From positions 62,001-126,000 of the forward strand of contig CAVQJJ010000005.1 in NCBI GenBank assembly GCA_963712835.1: 64,000 bases of DNA, written 5' to 3'. Both the position numbers and the translations under genes were made by a program. This DNA comes from DATARH01 sp963712835. Its GTDB lineage: Bacteria; Pseudomonadota; Alphaproteobacteria; ATCC43930; CGMCC-115725. Shown piece after piece: positions 8,532 to 16,338 of this stretch (positions within the stretch are counted from its first letter, which is position 1; every line of letters begins with the position of its first letter). Below the pieces are notes generated by a model. It saw only the letters and a program-made list of their open reading frames with translations, made no database searches and was not told the origin of the DNA.

Positions 8532-9013
8532 TGTCAAGGATTTCCGCGGCTTTTACGTCAATCGCCGTCGCTAAGCAACAGTCCGTCTCAGAGAAGAACA
8601 TCGCTAACTCCAGACAAAATAATCGTAAATATGCCGGCGTCCAAATTACGCTTCGGGGCTGCCGAATCATAAGAATGGGTGGAAGGGTAGCCGCAAAATC
8701 GAGATATTCAGCGACGGACAATTGACCTAAAGTTGAAGGCTGTGCCAGGAGTTGGTGAATGATCGACGTGTGGTCAGCCCCGCCGAGGACCATGCTCCCC
8801 CACCGATCAAGTCCCGAATGCCGCTTGATTGGCTTCCCGCAGGACGCCAATAGCAGAACCTTAAGGGCCAGATCGGAGCCAATATGCCCGCGTGATATTC
8901 CGCTCCTGGTCGAGCCGGTCGCTGCAGGCCGACGAAAGCGGTCGCCGGGGCACGCGGCAGCAACAAGGAAAATAGCCGCCTCGTTACTTGCGCGACGCCG
9001 TCGGGCGATAGCG
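8532..9013. other. Gap between tRNA-Pro and an exported-protein gene
   Basis: No convincing gene. The right-hand 255 bases stay open in frame with the downstream CDS from 8759, but the translation there is basic and low-complexity and precedes the predicted signal sequence. I treat it as leader. The stretch 8560-8740 is noticeably more AT-rich than its surroundings and could hold promoters for both flanking genes. Confidence 0.5.
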
Positions 9014-9856
9014 ATGGTGGCCCTGTTGTTCTCCGGTTCCGGCGCGCTTGCCTATACGGCGGCCGGGGATCGGATTTTCCCCGCCACCCTGTTGTTGCCG
9101 CAGTCGGCCCCGGCCGATCAGTTTTACGTAACGCCCGTGAGCCTTCCGGCCGCCAAAGGCCAGGCAACGACCGCTACGGTCACATACGGCAAGCCCATTA
9201 CGGATGATCTGGGGTTTCAGATCGAAGACGATCTGGCGTCGGTCGATGGCGTTCCAGCGCCAGAGCGCAGCACCCCGGGCAACCTCGTCGTTGCGCTCAA
9301 ATACCGGGCTGTGCTCGATGCACCGCACGAGTTCTTCCTGACGGTTGCTGTCGATCAAGCATTTGGCGGGACCGGCCCGAGGACTATCGGCATAAATCGC
9401 CAAAGCTCAACCATGCCGACCCTCTATTTCGGCAAAGGCTTGGGCGACTTGGATATCGGCTATCTGCGCACCCTCGCGGTCATCGGCATGGCCCGCTATG
9501 AGGTGGCGGATGGGCCGCGCCAACCCAATCGAGTGTTCGCCGGAGCGGCCTTGCAATACTCGATCCCCTACCTGCAATCGAAGGTCGAGAGCTTCGATCT
9601 GCCCGATTTTGTGCGCAACACGACGCCGATGGTCGAAGCGCTGGTCGCGGCGCCGACAGGGATGAACTGGGGCGTGCGAACAATCGGCTATATCGCTCCA
9701 GGCTTCTCCTATGGCGGCGAAGGCTGGCAGTTCGGACTGGAGGCGCTGCTGCCTATCAACCATGCCAGCGGTCGTGGGGTCGGCGTGATGGCACAGCTGT
9801 ATTTTTCGCTGGATTACCTCCTCGCCGACACGCCGCTCGGCAGACCGCTGATCTGA
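9014..9856 (+). CDS. Predicted exported beta-rich protein of unknown function
   Basis: I do not recognise a named family with confidence. From the ATG at 9014 the 280-residue product begins with a short hydrophobic segment (MVALLFSGSGALAYTAAG) that could be a signal sequence. The rest alternates hydrophobic and polar residues, with aromatic-rich repeats such as FGKGLGDLDIGYLRTLAVIG and PGFSYGGEGWQFGLEALLPI, and ends in MAQLYFSLDYLLADTPLGRPLI. This resembles small outer-membrane barrel or transporter-type proteins. The open frame continues back to 8759, so a longer start is possible. It has no operon partner. Confidence 0.55.
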   Translation: MVALLFSGSGALAYTAAGDRIFPATLLLPQSAPADQFYVTPVSLPAAKGQATTATVTYGKPITDDLGFQIEDDLASVDGVPAPERSTPGNLVVALKYRAVLDAPHEFFLTVAVDQAFGGTGPRTIGINRQSSTMPTLYFGKGLGDLDIGYLRTLAVIGMARYEVADGPRQPNRVFAGAALQYSIPYLQSKVESFDLPDFVRNTTPMVEALVAAPTGMNWGVRTIGYIAPGFSYGGEGWQFGLEALLPINHASGRGVGVMAQLYFSLDYLLADTPLGRPLI

Positions 9857-10482
9857 GCCAGGTCGCTATAGGGTAACGATCCTCGGCGATCGCTCGGCCC
9901 GCCATGGCAGTTGCCGCGAGAGAAATCTGGCGCTATAGCGCAGCGCAGACAGGATACTTCCTGAAAGAGCCCGTAGCTCATCCCAGAATCACCCGTTTGC
10001 CCAAGAATGGCTTGAATCCTAGCGTTTCGGGTAGACAATGAGTAGAAAGATGAGTAGAAAATCGCCCTCCTAGTCGAGGGCGGCGATGAAGGAAAAACTG
10101 CCCAAATTCTTCCAGCGGGTCACCGGGGCCGACATGCTCCGGGTGTGCATGAAAGTCCCCCGGCAGCCCGGAATCTGATCCCACCGGGTCCCGAGCCCGC
10201 ATCAAGGGTGAGCCGCTCCCGGAGCCGCCGAAGGCGTCTCGTGCGAAGCAGGAGCCGGAGCCGCCCCGGCACCTGAAATCGCCGCTCTATTCGTGGTCGT
10301 TGTCGGCCGCGCCTGCGTCGGAAGCGAAAGCGCCGCTCCACGGGTGGGCGCTGTCCAAAACCCGGCAGCGGAACCCGCCCAAACGCTAATACCGCTAACG
10401 CTGCACCACAGCAGGCATCCAGTTGGCCGTGCGTCGGGAGGTTTGGAGCTTCGAGGGTCTCGTCCCGGAAACTCGTGCGTGC
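9857..10482. other. 626-bp stretch without a recognisable gene
   Basis: Short frames exist on both strands but none has family resemblance or a good start. The region holds a tandem 12-bp repeat at 10038-10061 and, directly after it, a 7-bp-stem hairpin (CGCCCTC/GAGGGCG, 10063-10082). The part from 10140 to 10400 is rich in CGG/GCC-type repeats. It may be decayed coding sequence at the edge of the accessory block that follows. Confidence 0.4.
10038..10061. repeat. Tandem 12-bp repeat
   Basis: ATGAGTAGAAAG at 10038-10049 is followed at once by ATGAGTAGAAAA at 10050-10061. A small hairpin follows. There is no integrase nearby to suggest an attachment site, so the significance is unknown. Confidence 0.6.
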
Positions 10483-10884
10483 TTAAGCCCCATGCCCGTC
10501 AGGCTTACCGTCGCTGGATGGCTGGTCACGCTCAGCGAGCAGCCTTTTCACCGTCTCCACAAGTTCCGCGACGTTGACCGGGTGGGGTAAGAACTCACCC
10601 ACTCCCTCTGTGTACTCGCGCATTTGCTCGCGGCCAGCGAACAAGACCTTGATACCGGGGCGTCTAGTGCGGACTATTCGGGCAAGCGAAACCCCGTTCG
10701 GATTGCCGGGCGGAAAGGTCAACCGGGTGACCAGTACATCGGCGCGCTCAGCATTCTCCAGCGCCGACAGGGCGGTCATCGATCTCTCATACGCCGCGAT
10801 GTCGTATCCGATCGCAGCGAACGCCGCCGCGACTTCCTGCAGGAAATTCTTGTCGTCATGCACGAGGACAATCTGCGCGGGCAC
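10483..10884 (-). CDS. Receiver-like protein lacking the phosphoacceptor Asp
   Basis: The 133-residue product folds like a CheY-type receiver: VPAQIVLVHDDKNFLQEV at the start (acidic pair at 10-11), an A-A-F-AAIGYDI segment, and a final VAELVETVKRLL helix. At the position of the phosphoacceptor Asp it reads ADVLVTRLTFPPG, placing Arg54 where Asp is expected. The conserved Lys of loop 5 is also not evident (GEFLPHPVNVAE has His-Pro). It is therefore probably a pseudo-receiver that cannot be phosphorylated in the standard way. The GTG at 10884 has a GCAGGAG ribosome-binding site. It lies downstream of a small gene and a Crp/Fnr gene on the same strand. Confidence 0.75.
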   Translation of the reverse strand: MPAQIVLVHDDKNFLQEVAAAFAAIGYDIAAYERSMTALSALENAERADVLVTRLTFPPGNPNGVSLARIVRTRRPGIKVLFAGREQMREYTEGVGEFLPHPVNVAELVETVKRLLAERDQPSSDGKPDGHGA

Positions 10885-10898
10885 GAGCTTTCTCCTGC

Positions 10899-11219
10899 TT
10901 AAAGTTTGTGGCAGATGATCGTCGCTACCGCCGTTTGACCCTCTTCGACAGACCCATCCGGGTTGCGCTCGCGCCACGCCCGCACTGCTGAATTGAAGGC
11001 CTTTTGCTCATTCCGGGTGACGGCCATGCCGATGGAATAGGCGTTGATGACCGCCTGTGCGAGGTTGCTTTCCTCTAGTTCCTCGTCAGGGATGACGTTG
11101 AGACTGATGGGCAGGTTGCGTTGCACTGTTTTACCCCGTGGTCTGATTCCCCGTGATGGCATCACGGGTAGGAAAATATGCAGTACGATACCGTACAACG
11201 CTGCCGCTTTTTTAATCAT
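10899..11219 (-). CDS. Small hypothetical protein
   Basis: I recognise no named family. The informative part is the C-terminal 75 residues, from NLPISLNVIPDEELEES to RNPDGSVEEGQTAVATIICHKL, which is hydrophilic and helical. The ATG at 11219 overlaps the stop of the upstream Crp/Fnr gene as ATGA, suggesting translational coupling. A GTG at 11126 with GGGGT upstream would give a 75-residue protein and is a good alternative. The gene ends 14 bp before the pseudo-receiver gene, so the three appear to form one transcription unit. Confidence 0.6.
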   Translation of the reverse strand: MIKKAAALYGIVLHIFLPVMPSRGIRPRGKTVQRNLPISLNVIPDEELEESNLAQAVINAYSIGMAVTRNEQKAFNSAVRAWRERNPDGSVEEGQTAVATIICHKL

Positions 11220-12001
11220 CCGGTGTGATTTAGCTGCGCGTGGTCGATGCTGAAGCATTCGCAGGCTAGGGCCTCCAACCCGTCTCGGTCACGGATCGTG
11301 ATCTCGCCTTGGCGATAGCTGATGAGCCCAGAGCGTTGTAGTTCTCCTGCCGCCGTCGTCACGCCCGCCCGGCGGACGCCGAGCATCGAGGATAGGAACT
11401 CGTGTGTCATCGGCATACGGTCGGTCCCGACGCGGTCGTGGGCCATCAACAGCCAGCGGGCGCATCGCTGCTCGATTGAATGCAGCCGGTTGCAGGCTGC
11501 GGTCTGAGAACTCAGGCGAAGCAGTGCACCGGCAAAGCCGAGGAAGACCGTGCGCACGCCCGAGCTTTCGTCGAAGGCACGCTTGCATTGCGCAAGGGAC
11601 ATCCAGAGGGCTTTGCCGGGTATCTGGACAATGACATGCTGGGAAGGTCCGTCGCCGAGAAGCGCGGGGACTCCAATCATCCCCTCGGTCCCGACCATTC
11701 CGACTTCGATTGTCGAGCCATTCGTCATGATCGTCAGGACCGAGGTCACCCCTTCCTCAACGAAGTAGACGTGCTCTATGGGTAGGGCGGCGTCCTGAAG
11801 GACTTGCCGGAGTGATAGAGTAAGCGGCTCTAATCCTGAAAAGAACCGAGAGAAATCCTCCGGCGATAGCGCCGCTAAAAGTCGATTATTGCCGTGATAA
11901 TGAGATGTCGTCTGCACGACAGGTACTCCGTCGCAATGAAGCGGGAGCACATGTCTCTCTCTGGTGCGTCGATGCCAAATAGTAGGGGCGCAATAATTCA
12001 T
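11216..12001 (-). CDS. Crp/Fnr-family transcriptional regulator
   Basis: An N-terminal cyclic-nucleotide-binding-type beta-roll (about 45-160, including VYFVEEGVTSVLTIMTNGSTIEVGMVGTEGM split over two strands) is followed by a C-terminal winged helix-turn-helix. The latter includes TDRMPMTHEFLSSMLGVRR and GVTTAAGELQRSGLISYRQG. No N-terminal FNR cysteine cluster is present, so this is not an oxygen-sensing FNR. The effector is unknown. The GMIG/VPALLGD segment matches the subgroup often found beside response regulators in rhizobia and relatives. The start may lie downstream of 12001. It is transcribed away from the response regulator at 12174. Confidence 0.88.
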   Translation of the reverse strand: MNYCAPTIWHRRTRERHVLPLHCDGVPVVQTTSHYHGNNRLLAALSPEDFSRFFSGLEPLTLSLRQVLQDAALPIEHVYFVEEGVTSVLTIMTNGSTIEVGMVGTEGMIGVPALLGDGPSQHVIVQIPGKALWMSLAQCKRAFDESSGVRTVFLGFAGALLRLSSQTAACNRLHSIEQRCARWLLMAHDRVGTDRMPMTHEFLSSMLGVRRAGVTTAAGELQRSGLISYRQGEITIRDRDGLEALACECFSIDHAQLNHTG

Positions 12002-12173
12002 CCTAACACGGAGTATATTATTTTAACGTCCGGCACCGTACGCAAAGAAATTTTCTATAATTACTTAACACGGCTCAAGCTAGCGCAAAAAACCGCGAAA
12101 GTCCCCTTCGGGCCGGGTTTATATCGGGATATTCCGCTGCGCGCGGTGTTTGGTAGTCTGGAGCGCCAACGAT

Positions 12174-12542
12174 ATGCCTTTAGATTCAACAGTCCTCGTC
12201 GTCGATGATGATCCTCAAGTCCTGGAGGTCGCGGCGACGGCGTGCGAGGAAATCGGCCTGAATGTTCTCCGTGCGACGGATGGTGCCGATGCTCTGAAGG
12301 TGTTGAACGAGAACCCCGATGTCGATCTTCTTCTCACCGACATCAGTATGCCCAACATGACCGGCTGGGAGTTGGCGCATGAAGCCAAGCAAAAGTATCC
12401 CGATCTCAAGGTGATCTATGTGAGCGGCTTCATCAAGACGTTGCCCTTCGGACAACACGGCTTGGGCTACGGGCCGCTGTTAGCGAAACCCTGGAGGGGC
12501 GCTCAGCTTCATGACCAGATACGGGCCGTTCTCGGGCTATAA
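12174..12542 (+). CDS. Single-domain response regulator
   Basis: A CheY-like receiver of 122 residues with no output domain. It shows the acidic cluster VVDDDPQ (residues 11-13), the phosphoacceptor Asp56 in DLLLTDISMPNMTG, the conserved Ser/Thr in VIYVSGF, and Lys in LLAKPW. The ATG at 12174 is used because the fold begins there and GGAG precedes it. It is divergent from the Crp/Fnr gene across a 172-bp, AT-rich spacer. The likely phosphodonor is the hybrid kinase at 13220, but that link is inferred from proximity only. Confidence 0.9.
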   Translation: MPLDSTVLVVDDDPQVLEVAATACEEIGLNVLRATDGADALKVLNENPDVDLLLTDISMPNMTGWELAHEAKQKYPDLKVIYVSGFIKTLPFGQHGLGYGPLLAKPWRGAQLHDQIRAVLGL

Positions 12543-12568
12543 TACAGGCGCGCCGACGCGAGCTTTAT

Positions 12569-12802
12569 TCACTCCGCCGTGCTCTGCTCGGACCGGGTAT
12601 CGGCGATGATCTGCGATCCTCTGCTCAGAGTGATCCGCCTCTCGGGGTGTTCGCTCGTGGCGGCTCGGAAGATCGCGCGAGCTAGTTGTGCACTCGCCGC
12701 TCGGGCTAATACGCGTCCCTCTCCACCGTCCGCGTCCCATAGCTCGACGCGGTAGGGAAGCGTCTCTTGTGGAGACCGGGTCCGGGTGCCATTCCGTGGC
12801 AT
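12569..12802 (-). CDS. Small hypothetical protein, paralogue of the next gene
   Basis: 77 residues, no named family. The core LPYRVELWDADGGEGRVLAR and ARAIFRAATSEHPERRITLS is clearly related to the neighbouring gene at 12812-13069, which has LPYRVELWNEERS and YHAATREYPDRYVTL. Conserved features are the LPYRVELW start, a helix with Ala-rich spacing, and E-(Y/H)-P-(E/D)-R-x-(I/V)-TL. It is predicted soluble. The two genes are adjacent on the same strand, 9 bp apart, pointing to tandem duplication. No strong ribosome-binding site is seen. Confidence 0.6.
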   Translation of the reverse strand: MPRNGTRTRSPQETLPYRVELWDADGGEGRVLARAASAQLARAIFRAATSEHPERRITLSRGSQIIADTRSEQSTAE

Positions 12803-12811
12803 GGTGGCCCG

Positions 12812-13069
12812 TCAATGGCTCGCGTTCCACCGCGAGAGTATCCTGTTGCGGTGGCGAAGGGTCACGTAGCGATCCGGGTACTCTCGCGTGGCGGCATGAT
12901 AGGCGGCATACCCGATGCTGCTGTGAGCGGTGACGGCAAGCACCTGCTCGACCACCGATCTCTCCTCGTTCCATAGCTCGACCCGGTACGGCAGATCGCC
13001 GTGTGAGGCCGTCGAGCGATCCGATCCGGTCGGCGGACTATCATCGGCATCGTCTTGTCCCCTCGACAT
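12812..13069 (-). CDS. Small hypothetical protein, paralogue of the previous gene
   Basis: 85 residues from the ATG at 13069, though upstream in-frame starts exist and the ribosome-binding site is poor. After a short acidic lead (SRGQDDADDSPPTGSD) it has LPYRVELWNEERSVVEQVLA, SSIGYAAYHAATREYPDRYV and TLRHRNRILSRW, the same pattern as the 12569 gene. It lies upstream of that gene and is divergent from the hybrid histidine kinase at 13220. The function is unknown. Location between a response regulator and a sensor kinase suggests, but does not show, a role in the same response. Confidence 0.6.
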   Translation of the reverse strand: MSRGQDDADDSPPTGSDRSTASHGDLPYRVELWNEERSVVEQVLAVTAHSSIGYAAYHAATREYPDRYVTLRHRNRILSRWNASH

Positions 13070-13219
13070 TGCAAAGGGAAACGGGTTCATCGAGGGGACA
13101 AAGCCGAGGGCGTTGCAACTCATGCTCGTGACCGGCGTTGTGTTGTCATGCTCAGGGTAAAACCATACTATCAACTTACTGTCCCCTGACACCAGAGTGG
13201 GACAGAGGGAGACGAGCAT

Positions 13220-15625
13220 GTGGAACGTCTCCAAAAGCGGTTGCGGGGCGCAGAAATGCCATTAACCGCCGGTAGTATCTATCATCCAACGGACCTTCAT
13301 CGCTTCGAGCTATTGGTCGATGCGATCACCGACTATGCCATCTACATGCTCGACGCCGAAGGGTTCATCACGACCTGGGGCAAGGGCGCGGAACGGATCA
13401 AAGGCTACGAGGCGGTCGAGATCATCGGCAAGCACTTCTCCCGCTTTTTTACGCCGGAGGATCGCGCCAATCACGTACCCGAACGGCTGCTGGAAACCGC
13501 TCATGTGGAAGGGCGCTACGAGGCCGAAGGCTTGAGGGTCCGCAAGGACGGCAGCCGCTTCTGGTGCAACGCAATCTTGCACCGGATCCAGGATGAACGC
13601 GGTGAAGTCATCGGCTACGCAAAGATCACGCGCGACATCTCAGAGAAGAAGGAAGCAGAAGAGGCGTTACGGGAGAGCGAGCGAAGATTCCGCATGTTGG
13701 TCGAGGGCGTGGTCGATTACGCGATTTACATGCTCGACCCGAGTGGCGTGGTGGTCAACTGGAACCCCGGAGCCGAGCGTCTCAAGGGCTACACCGCTGA
13801 CGAGATCGTCGGTCAACATTTCTCCACGTTCTACACAAAGGAGGACCGGGCGGCAGGAATGCCGGGCCGCGTTCTTGAAACTGCCGCCCGCGAAGGACGG
13901 TTCGAGGCCGAAGGCTGGCGGGTCCGCAAAGACGGTAGCCGGTTCTGGGCGCTGGTCGTCGTGGACGCAATCCGCAACGAGGCCGGGCAACTCGAAGGGT
14001 TCGCCAAGGTCACGCGCGACATCACGGAACGTCGGTCCGCCCAGGACGTGCTGCGCGAGAGCGAGCGGCAATTCCGCCTCCTTGTCGCGAACGTGACCGA
14101 CTACGCGCTGTATATGCTAGACCCGAACGGCATCGTGACGAGTTGGAATGCCGGAGCCGAGCGTATCAAGGGCTATACAGCCGATGAAATCATCGGCCAG
14201 CACCTCTCGCGGTTCTATCCGGAACGGGATCGCGCGGCAGGGCTGCCCTTGAAGGCGCTGTATACGGCGACCCAGGAAGGTCGGTTCGAGGCCGAAGGTT
14301 GGCGCGTCCGGAAGGACGGAACGATGTTCTGGGCGAATGCCATCATCGATCCGATCCGCGACGAACGTGGTAATCTGGTCGGCTTCGCAAAGATTACTCG
14401 CGACATCTCTGAGCGCCGGGAGGCCCAGGCCGCGCTTGACGAGGCGCAGCGGCACCGCGCTCATCTGCAAAAGATGGACGCTCTCGGCCAGCTAACCGGC
14501 GGCGTCGCGCACGACTTCAATAATCTACTGATGGTGGTGAGCGGCCAAGCCGAGTTGCTGAAACAGCGAGTAGCCGACGATCCGCGAGTAGCCCGCGCTG
14601 TCGAAGCGATCGAGCACGCCGCGACGCGCGGCGGAGCATTGACCCGGCAACTTTTGACGTTCTCGCGCCGCCACACTGTAACCCCGGAGGTGTTCGAGCT
14701 TGCCGAGCGCCTCGATGGCTTCCAGACCATGATCGCTAGTTCGCTTGGCTCGTCGATCAAGCTGGTGACGACGATAGAGCCTGACATCTGGCCGATGCTG
14801 GTCGATCCGAACGAGTTTGAGGTTGCCCTCGTCAACATCACGCTGAACGCGCGCGATGCGATGCCGAACGGCGGCATCATCACGCTGACGGCAGAGAATG
14901 TGAGCCTCACCGGGACCGAGAGGATCGCGAAGGTCGAGGGGGAGTTCATTGCCCTCCGTGTCGCCGATGAGGGCATCGGGATCGCGCCTGATGTGTTGGA
15001 AAGGGTTTTCGAGCCGTTCTTCACGACAAAGCCAGCGGAAAAGGGGAGCGGACTCGGACTATCACAAGTTTACGGATTTGCGCACCAATCCGGCGGGACC
15101 GTGACCGTTGAGAGTAATCTCGGCGAAGGCACGACGGTCACACTCTATCTGCCTCGTGGCTACGAGACGGACCTCGAGGTGAGCGACGGGTCTGCGGCTG
15201 AAACCGAGGGCGGCGGGACCGTGCTGGTAGTCGAGGATAATCCCGACGTGGCCGATATCACTGTCTCGATGCTGGAGGAACTCGGCTATCAGGTGCGGCT
15301 GGTCAGCAATGGCAAAGAAGCGCTGACGGTAATCGGCGAGACCGATTTCGACGTTGTGGTCAGCGACATAGTCATGGCCGGTGATATGGACGGATTGGCG
15401 CTGGCGCGAGCGATCCGTGAGCAGCATCCCGGCCTGCCGGTGCTCCTGGTGACCGGCTACAGCCATATTGTTCAAGAGGCCAGCAACGATTTCATCGTCA
15501 TTCGCAAGCCATTCAAGCTGGCCGAGTTGAGCCGTGTGACCTCTCGGATAATTGCAGAATCGAAGCAACCGCCCGGCACGAATGTCGTGCGGCTGCACAC
15601 GCGCAGGGCGGAGCGTCCTATCTGA
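13220..15625 (+). CDS. Triple-PAS hybrid sensor histidine kinase
   Basis: An 801-residue soluble sensor kinase. Three PAS/PAC units in tandem (about 28-150, 152-272, 274-398) are very similar to each other; each has TDYA(I/L)YMLD or VDYAIYMLD, GAER(I/L)KGY, and (A/G)EG.RVRKDG. A HisKA domain follows with His431 in GGVAHDFNNLL, then an HATPase domain (N box NITLNARDAM, G boxes DEGIGI and GSGLGLSQVYG). A C-terminal receiver has Asp716 in VVVSDIVMAG. No transmembrane helix is present, so the signal is cytosolic. The GTG at 13220 has AGGGAGA upstream; an ATG at 13256 is an alternative start. Confidence 0.93.
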   Translation: MERLQKRLRGAEMPLTAGSIYHPTDLHRFELLVDAITDYAIYMLDAEGFITTWGKGAERIKGYEAVEIIGKHFSRFFTPEDRANHVPERLLETAHVEGRYEAEGLRVRKDGSRFWCNAILHRIQDERGEVIGYAKITRDISEKKEAEEALRESERRFRMLVEGVVDYAIYMLDPSGVVVNWNPGAERLKGYTADEIVGQHFSTFYTKEDRAAGMPGRVLETAAREGRFEAEGWRVRKDGSRFWALVVVDAIRNEAGQLEGFAKVTRDITERRSAQDVLRESERQFRLLVANVTDYALYMLDPNGIVTSWNAGAERIKGYTADEIIGQHLSRFYPERDRAAGLPLKALYTATQEGRFEAEGWRVRKDGTMFWANAIIDPIRDERGNLVGFAKITRDISERREAQAALDEAQRHRAHLQKMDALGQLTGGVAHDFNNLLMVVSGQAELLKQRVADDPRVARAVEAIEHAATRGGALTRQLLTFSRRHTVTPEVFELAERLDGFQTMIASSLGSSIKLVTTIEPDIWPMLVDPNEFEVALVNITLNARDAMPNGGIITLTAENVSLTGTERIAKVEGEFIALRVADEGIGIAPDVLERVFEPFFTTKPAEKGSGLGLSQVYGFAHQSGGTVTVESNLGEGTTVTLYLPRGYETDLEVSDGSAAETEGGGTVLVVEDNPDVADITVSMLEELGYQVRLVSNGKEALTVIGETDFDVVVSDIVMAGDMDGLALARAIREQHPGLPVLLVTGYSHIVQEASNDFIVIRKPFKLAELSRVTSRIIAESKQPPGTNVVRLHTRRAERPI

Positions 15626-15900
15626 TCGGCTATCGCGCCGTCTCGGGCTGCGATTGTTCTTCTATCCAATCGCTTCAGCCGCCGTAGCGGCTTCAACCCC
15701 GTCAGCGGGAATTCCCGATAGACCGGCGCTGCTCCGGCAAAGCCTGCGACGCCGCCCGTGGTGGCGGCTCCTGGTACGGCGACCGTCGCCAATGGGTGCT
15801 CGCGCCGAGACTCGTCTTCGTCAGTCTCTCGCAGCGAATGACCGTCGAGAAACTCCTGCATGCGCATGACGTATTTAGCCCTGCGCGCCCATGCCTCGTC

Positions 15901-16310
15901 TCACTCGGTCGGTTGCCCCTCGAATAGCTCGTCACCCTCATGGAACGTGACCCAGGCTGCTTGCTTCGCGTCCAGATATGCCGCGTCGGTCGTAGCCACG
16001 ATGTGTCGTCGAGGCTGCCAGCACGCACACGGACCACGCCGCCGCGCGGCTGGCTGTACACCCAGCACGCACAATCGGAGCATATGAACCGGGTGTTGAG
16101 CCGACCGCTGTCAGGGACGCGCTGGATCGCTCGCGGCTCACCAGCGGTGAGCCGGAAAGCGGTCTCCGGCAGCGCCACCCCTAACGAGAAGGCGCTGCCC
16201 GTGATGTGCTGGCAGTCAGTGCAATGACAGGCGTAGACGAGGTTCGGCTCCAGGGTGATCTCGTAGCGGACTTTGCCGCATTGGCAGCCGCCGGTTAGAG
16301 GAAGTTGCAT
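15901..16310 (-). pseudogene. GFA-family protein, broken by a frameshift
   Basis: The family is glutathione-dependent formaldehyde-activating-enzyme-like zinc proteins. The 5' part (from ATG 16310) reads MQLPLTGGCQCGKVRYEITL, then CHCTDCQ and FICSDCACWVYSQP, giving the expected zinc cysteines. It follows the family to RPTRHIWTRSKQP near 15956. The expected ending WVTFHEGDELFEGQPTE with a TGA at 15901 is found in another frame. A single missing base around 15954-15956 explains this. Without it the protein would be about 136 residues, normal for the family. The unshifted frame runs on with no family similarity to 15702. It could be a real mutation or a sequence error. Confidence 0.8.
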
Positions 16311-16338
16311 TACTCGATCTCCCTGTCGCCGTATGACG

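Noticed and set aside
15472..15867. Possible small gene on the minus strand after the hybrid kinase
   Set aside because: The frame overlaps the 3' end of the kinase, has no good start or family resemblance, and its second half is antisense to the receiver domain.
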